Below the pieces are notes generated by a model. The model searched no databases. It saw nothing but the letters and a program-made list of their open reading frames with translations, and was not told where the DNA came from. A stretch of DNA of 9,051 bases from Bryobacteraceae bacterium (lineage in GTDB: Bacteria > Acidobacteriota > Terriglobia > Bryobacterales > Bryobacteraceae), in the NCBI GenBank assembly GCA_019686145.1, contig JADGHK010000065.1, forward strand, positions 1 to 9,051, written 5' to 3'. A program made the position numbers and the translations under genes. Shown piece after piece: positions 4,925 to 9,051 of the stretch. Every line of letters starts with the position of its first letter. The stretch's first letter is position 1.

Positions 4925-7749
4925 AATATCGAAATCCAAACGCCCGTTGTGAGGACTGGCGCCACGATGAGGGCTGCGTAAGCCGTAAGAGGCAGGGGCA
5001 CCCGAAGCGAAAGCAGCAGGATCCCCGTGCAGAACAGGACGGCGCATGCGGTAAGCAAGGCTACGCTCAGGGAGGCGCGCCAATCCGGGGCGGACCGGTG
5101 GAACCGCGCCCAGGCATGAACCGCCGGGAGGATCCACCGAAACAGCAGCGGATGCAGGACGGGCAGCTTCACGTACTTGCCGACCTTATCCGGAAGGCCC
5201 GCAATCAAGCTCCGCTCCAGCCTTATACTGGCGAGGGAGCCAATCTCCAGGAGCACCGGCTTCGGAATCTCCTGCAAGAACGGCTTACCTGCGATGTCGT
5301 AGTGCTGAAAGAGCCCGGTATGTCCCGAGGCCACCGCCTGCGCGGCAAGCGCCACTACTAATCGATCGGGGCTTGTACTTCCAGGCACCCAGGTGAGATC
5401 TTCCGGACGATACGGCTTTCCAGGTTCGGGAGCTTTGGCCACGGATCTGTACTGTGACCATTCACGCTCCTGATCGAGCGCGTCCTGGATCACGCGCGGC
5501 CACTCCTCCTCGACGATTTCTGTCTGAGCGGCGTCGATGAACTCACTGACGAACTGATCGAATTCCTCATCGCTAAGCTCGTGGAAGCGGCAGAGCTTTT
5601 CTGCGAGGCTGTTATGAACCGCGGGAGCCGATCGAGGGAAGACCGCCTGGAGCCGTGAAACATCAACCTTGATGCCCCCCTGGCCCCAGACGCGCTTCAG
5701 CCGGTCTCGCGTCAACAGGCATTCGAGCAACTGGCATGCGCCGTCGAGTCTTCCCCAAAGGATGTCGTTCGACCGCCAGGGCTTCTTGAAGAAGCCCCCG
5801 AATGCCCCCAAGGCCTTGCCGGACACCTTCCGTTCCAGCGCGCGCCGGCTCTTTGCCCGTTGAGCGTCGGCCGGGCTCATCCGGACCACATTGATCTGGT
5901 CCCGTGAATGAATATTCGAAGCGAACTGCAAGGGGAACACGAGGCGGTCAATTTCGACAAAGCGGCAGAATTCCGTGATGACGAGGTTGTTCGGGTGCAG
6001 GCGGGTGAAGTCGGTGAGCACCCGCCGAAGTTCTTCATCGAGCGCTAGCAGCAGGTTCCCCTCGGGCTGGTACTGCGGCTCTGACGCGCGGATCGAATCC
6101 GCCAGGCGGGTCGCCCGCGCCATGATTGCGGTGTAAAACGCTGCGCGTACTTCGGGCGTGTCCTGGGAAGGGATCGCTATTCCGGCTGTATCGAGAAGCC
6201 GTGTTAAGCCGTCTGCGACCTGCCCCCATTTGTCCCGGGCGATCGCTGTCAGCTCTTCTTCACGGGGCTCTCTCCTGTTCCCTTCGGCGTCGGTAAACAT
6301 CGAATCGAGCGATCGCCAGCCGATTGGACAGTGATCGACATACCGTTCCATTGCCGACTCGAGGATCTCGAGGAGGTTGATGTGGTGGTTGATGCGGCGC
6401 CAGAGAGCACGATAATGTTCCTTCACCGTGGCTTCCAGCGGTCCGGATGGATCGTCATAGAGGCGCCGCTTGATGCGATACGTCAAGTGGAAGAGGCGCC
6501 GCAGCCGGAAATAGATGTCGAAGTTGTCGAGCGTTTCGGTAGCATCGCCACGCCAGTGGGAGAAGGCAGCCACAAGGATTCGAGCGGCCCGGCGCTCACC
6601 GGGATGGCGGAAGAAGGCGCGCCTGGAGCGGTCGTTGAGAATGCCTTTAACTGCCCGGTCCCGCAGCTGCATGAGGCGCGCTGTCAGGTAAATCCGCGAG
6701 GCTGGCGAACCATCGACAACGGTAGTCCGGGTGGCCTCCAGGCAATCGATGCCGGACGGGCGCGGGGGAGGAAGGCAGCTCGCAAGCTCCTCGAAACGAG
6801 CCAGCCGTTCGTTGTGCTGCGCAATGGAGCGCAGATCCTCACCAATGCTTTCGTAGCCGGGGATGTTGATCAGTGCGCCAAGAGCGGCTGACACTGCGTC
6901 TGGCGGGCTTCCGGTTGCCGTGTGATCGAACCGTTCCGGATCGGGTTCGACGTAAAACAGAAAGCGCGCAACGTCGCGGTCAGCCGTGCGCCGGAAGATG
7001 GTTTCGATGGTGTAGGAGAAAGGCTTATTGTCAAGAATGCCTCCATCCAGAAACACCGCATCCCGTTGGAGCTTGCCCCAGCGCTGGAGGTACTTGCACC
7101 TCGAATCGACCACGACCGGCGCGAAGGCGACCGGGAAGCACGACGTAATCCGGGCGAGCATTGCGATTTCTTTGATTGCCTGCGGATCGAAATCGTTCTT
7201 CCTGCCTTCGCGGTAGGCGAGCTTGAAGACGCTGCGGTGATCCTTTACGTCGATTGCGTGCCCCTGGTCGTCGTACACCGTGTAGACGTTCCCGGTGACG
7301 TCAGTCCCGGTGACAAACAGATCCAGCTCCGAGATCGTGGAAGGGATGCTGGCGGGCTGCGGCGTCCAGGGCGGCATGCTGCGCAAGGCCTCCTCCAGCT
7401 TCGGCTGGTAGTAACCTTCGCTGTCGAGGAGCGAAAGTGTGGCCGGATCGTCCTTGGTCCGCAAAAGCCGGGCGATATCGGCGTCTTCCCGCCACAGGCG
7501 GGATACCGAGCGGAAATCGCGGTCATTTGCGAGTGCGTAGCCGAGGAGGACGCCGTTTACGCCTCCGGCGCTTGTGCCGCTGATGATGTCAACGACAATG
7601 TCAGAATCAATCAGGTCCTTCAGGAGACCGTACACGCCCTCGCCGCGGACGGCGGAGTATAGTTCCTGCGAAACGCCATTTTCGTAAATGGCAAGGGAGA
7701 CCCCGCCGTATAGAACGAGTCCCAGCCGGACTTCCCGCGAGTAGAGCAT
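4915..7749 (-). CDS. Large patatin-like phospholipase (DUF3376/TIGR03607-type) with C-terminal membrane hairpin
   Basis: A 944-residue serine acyl hydrolase, about three times a minimal patatin domain. The N-terminal patatin domain (about 5-265) has the oxyanion-hole loop YGGVSLAIYENG (14-25), the nucleophile elbow GTSAGG with Ser60, and the catalytic Asp235 in LDGGILDNKPF. The catalytic Ser-Asp dyad is therefore intact and the enzyme should hydrolyse acyl esters of phospholipids or other lipids. A long alpha-helical region follows (about 280-880) without motifs I can name; it matches the layout of patatin-related proteins carrying DUF3376. The last 55 residues contain two hydrophobic segments (about 892-914 and 919-941), predicting a membrane anchor. 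No N-terminal signal is seen. The ATG at 7749 has GAGGG (7763-7767) at a long 13-nt spacing. It lies 21 bp after the SGNH-DUF1080 gene on the same strand, so co-transcription is likely. The family call is strong; the substrate is unknown. Confidence 0.92.
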   Translation of the reverse strand: MLYSREVRLGLVLYGGVSLAIYENGVSQELYSAVRGEGVYGLLKDLIDSDIVVDIISGTSAGGVNGVLLGYALANDRDFRSVSRLWREDADIARLLRTKDDPATLSLLDSEGYYQPKLEEALRSMPPWTPQPASIPSTISELDLFVTGTDVTGNVYTVYDDQGHAIDVKDHRSVFKLAYREGRKNDFDPQAIKEIAMLARITSCFPVAFAPVVVDSRCKYLQRWGKLQRDAVFLDGGILDNKPFSYTIETIFRRTADRDVARFLFYVEPDPERFDHTATGSPPDAVSAALGALINIPGYESIGEDLRSIAQHNERLARFEELASCLPPPRPSGIDCLEATRTTVVDGSPASRIYLTARLMQLRDRAVKGILNDRSRRAFFRHPGERRAARILVAAFSHWRGDATETLDNFDIYFRLRRLFHLTYRIKRRLYDDPSGPLEATVKEHYRALWRRINHHINLLEILESAMERYVDHCPIGWRSLDSMFTDAEGNRREPREEELTAIARDKWGQVADGLTRLLDTAGIAIPSQDTPEVRAAFYTAIMARATRLADSIRASEPQYQPEGNLLLALDEELRRVLTDFTRLHPNNLVITEFCRFVEIDRLVFPLQFASNIHSRDQINVVRMSPADAQRAKSRRALERKVSGKALGAFGGFFKKPWRSNDILWGRLDGACQLLECLLTRDRLKRVWGQGGIKVDVSRLQAVFPRSAPAVHNSLAEKLCRFHELSDEEFDQFVSEFIDAAQTEIVEEEWPRVIQDALDQEREWSQYRSVAKAPEPGKPYRPEDLTWVPGSTSPDRLVVALAAQAVASGHTGLFQHYDIAGKPFLQEIPKPVLLEIGSLASIRLERSLIAGLPDKVGKYVKLPVLHPLLFRWILPAVHAWARFHRSAPDWRASLSVALLTACAVLFCTGILLLSLRVPLPLTAYAALIVAPVLTTGVWISIFRR

Positions 7750-7770
7750 ACGGTTTTGAAGACCCTCTGC

Positions 7771-9051
7771 TTACGGAAGCTCCCGCAGTTGAATGTTGCG
7801 GAACCGGTGCTTGCCGCCAGGAATCCACCGGTTTCCGCCGTGAACCTGAACGGCCACCATTCCTTCGGCAGCTCCGCCAGCGGCGTGATTCGCCGTGTCG
7901 CGCCAGTCGGTAATTTTGACTCCGTTCAGCCAAACCTGAATGTGCGGGACATCGCCCTCCATCCGCACCCGCAGATGATTCCAGGTGCCGCGGCGCCACA
8001 CGTCCTGCCAGCGGGAGGTTACGCCCTTCACCCCCTGGAGCCTTTCGCCGTAAATGCCGCCGATCGAGCCTCCATCGAGATAGTCGATCATCACCTGGTA
8101 GGCTTGCCCCTGTTCATTCGACCGCAGGAAGAGGCCGCCGTCGCATCCGAAATCGGGATTGAGCTCCATCGAAATTTCAAAGTTGCGGTACTTGCGATCG
8201 GTGAGCAGGATGCCGCCCTGACCGGGCTTATCCTGTGTGCCAGTCAGGACGCCGTTTTCAACCGTCCAGGAAGGCGTCGTGCCGTGGTGGTTGGACTTGC
8301 TGATGTGCCAGCCCGTCAGGTCGGTTCCATTGAAGATGGGTTTGAAGCCCGATTCACCAGGGACGAGTTCGAACCGGTGCGCCGTAGGCTGAGCGAGCGC
8401 GCGCTGCCGGCGGACGAGCTCAGCTTCGACTGTATCCACAGCGGAAAGAGCCGCTGAAAGAGTCGAAAGTTTGTCCTCCTGCAGAGGGACCTGCAGCGAG
8501 CGCCACCGGGCGTAGTGGATGTTGTTGTGCTTTAACGTTAGCGCGTGAACCTGCTGAGCCTGCGCCCGCATCGGCGTTTCAAGACCAGCCAGATTGACGC
8601 CCTGCTCCAGCTCGCTGTGGCTGAAGGTACGGACTTCGCTGCCGTCGATCCGCAACGTGTAGCGGCCTGCGGGAAGACCCGTTACCTTCAAGATCTGCCG
8701 GTTCAGGGTGTCCATAAAGTCGGACGATTTCACGGCAAGGGATGTAGGCGGATCCGAGAGGTCGATGTATAGAGGCAGGGCTCCGTCCGTTTGAGTCCAG
8801 GTGATTTTGTCTGCGACTTTCAGCTCTGTCACCAGAGCGTTTTCGGAGTTCGCCAGCCGCCGGCCGGATGCGTCGATCTCCACGGAGCTGACAAGGCCGG
8901 GAGCGTTCCAGGCCTTCAACAGAGCACCTGCCATGATCAGGTGTCCTGAGGACCCCGGGTGCACTCGATCCGGCACAATCTTCTGCGCAAGCTCGGGGTC
9001 AATCCCTTTTGCTTTCTGCAGCACTGCCGTCACCGGCCCGTTCAGGTCTGC
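7771..9051 (-). CDS. SGNH hydrolase fused to a C-terminal DUF1080 (3-keto-disaccharide hydrolase) domain (partial)
   Basis: The 5' end lies beyond the right edge: the frame is open through 9051 and there is no credible start inside, so the GTG at 9033 is only an internal codon. The 426 visible residues open with the tail of an SGNH/GDSL hydrolase, whose block V is DRVHPG with catalytic Asp28 and His31 (codons at 8968-8970 and 8959-8961). The Ser-bearing block I is outside the window. The next 200 or so residues (including HALTLKHNNIHYARWR) resemble the C-terminal extension of planctomycete and acidobacterial SGNH proteins. From FNGTDLTGW (nt about 8345) to the end is a DUF1080/PF06439 jelly-roll domain with SWTVENGVLTG, a GCDGGLFLR strand and a terminal RFRNIQLREL. 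DUF1080 members bind or cleave sugars, including 3-keto-glycosides. A role in polysaccharide de-esterification plus sugar cleavage outside the cytoplasm is likely. It precedes the patatin gene. Confidence 0.88.
   Translation of the reverse strand, partial: ADLNGPVTAVLQKAKGIDPELAQKIVPDRVHPGSSGHLIMAGALLKAWNAPGLVSSVEIDASGRRLANSENALVTELKVADKITWTQTDGALPLYIDLSDPPTSLAVKSSDFMDTLNRQILKVTGLPAGRYTLRIDGSEVRTFSHSELEQGVNLAGLETPMRAQAQQVHALTLKHNNIHYARWRSLQVPLQEDKLSTLSAALSAVDTVEAELVRRQRALAQPTAHRFELVPGESGFKPIFNGTDLTGWHISKSNHHGTTPSWTVENGVLTGTQDKPGQGGILLTDRKYRNFEISMELNPDFGCDGGLFLRSNEQGQAYQVMIDYLDGGSIGGIYGERLQGVKGVTSRWQDVWRRGTWNHLRVRMEGDVPHIQVWLNGVKITDWRDTANHAAGGAAEGMVAVQVHGGNRWIPGGKHRFRNIQLRELP

Noticed and set aside
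6922..7662. 246-residue open frame on + inside the patatin gene
   Set aside because: It is antisense to the conserved catalytic domain and shows no recognisable domain.
4915..7749. Patatin as an anti-phage effector (CBASS CapV-like)
   Set aside because: No cGAS/DncV-like nucleotidyltransferase or other defence gene is nearby, and the size and DUF3376-type layout differ from CapV.
7756..8457. 233-residue open frame on + opposite the DUF1080 region
   Set aside because: It mirrors the DUF1080 coding strand; its translation has no motif and it lacks a ribosome site.

Overview
The window is ordinary chromosomal DNA from a GC-rich, aerobic Gram-negative bacterium. Several protein families together suggest an acidobacterium of the Solibacter/Bryobacter kind: a DUF1080 glycoside-degrading domain fused to an SGNH esterase, a Tat-exported hydroxypyruvate-isomerase-like protein, a large patatin of the DUF3376 type, and heme A synthesis for a heme-copper oxidase. 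This taxonomic call is an inference from family content and codon bias. There is no rRNA or other marker gene to confirm it.

Layout from left to right. (1) A C-terminal gene fragment on + (to 254), unidentified, ends in a sliding-clamp-binding-like motif. (2) An AI-2E/PerM-type membrane protein lies on - (263-1363). (3) A regulatory-looking gap with two adjacent perfect palindromes separates it from tag on + (1495-2100), DNA-3-methyladenine glycosylase I. (4) A solitary ModF-like ABC ATPase on - (2066-2872) overlaps the end of tag by 35 bp. (5) A Tat-signal TIM-barrel isomerase/epimerase follows on - (2949-3851). (6) ctaA, heme A synthase, is on + (3950-4912). (7) A 944-residue patatin-like phospholipase is on - (4915-7749). 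(8) Upstream of it on the same strand is an SGNH hydrolase/DUF1080 fusion (7771 to beyond 9051), cut by the window edge.

Coding density is very high and the strand switches repeatedly. Three convergent junctions are 8 bp apart, overlapping by 35 bp, and 2 bp apart. None shows a classical intrinsic terminator with a U tract. The only likely operon is the SGNH-DUF1080 gene followed 21 bp later by the patatin gene. The ABC and TIM-barrel genes are co-directional, but 76 bp and a GC-rich hairpin separate them.

The genes do not form one pathway. They cover DNA alkylation repair (tag), respiratory cofactor synthesis (ctaA), lipid hydrolysis (patatin) and extracytoplasmic carbohydrate chemistry (TIM-barrel protein, SGNH-DUF1080). 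I found no mobile element, CRISPR array, tRNA, rRNA or defence cassette. The items most worth a second look are the clamp-binding tail on the left-edge fragment, the twin palindromes upstream of the AI-2E gene, the convergent junctions, and the SGNH-DUF1080 fusion next to a membrane-anchored patatin.
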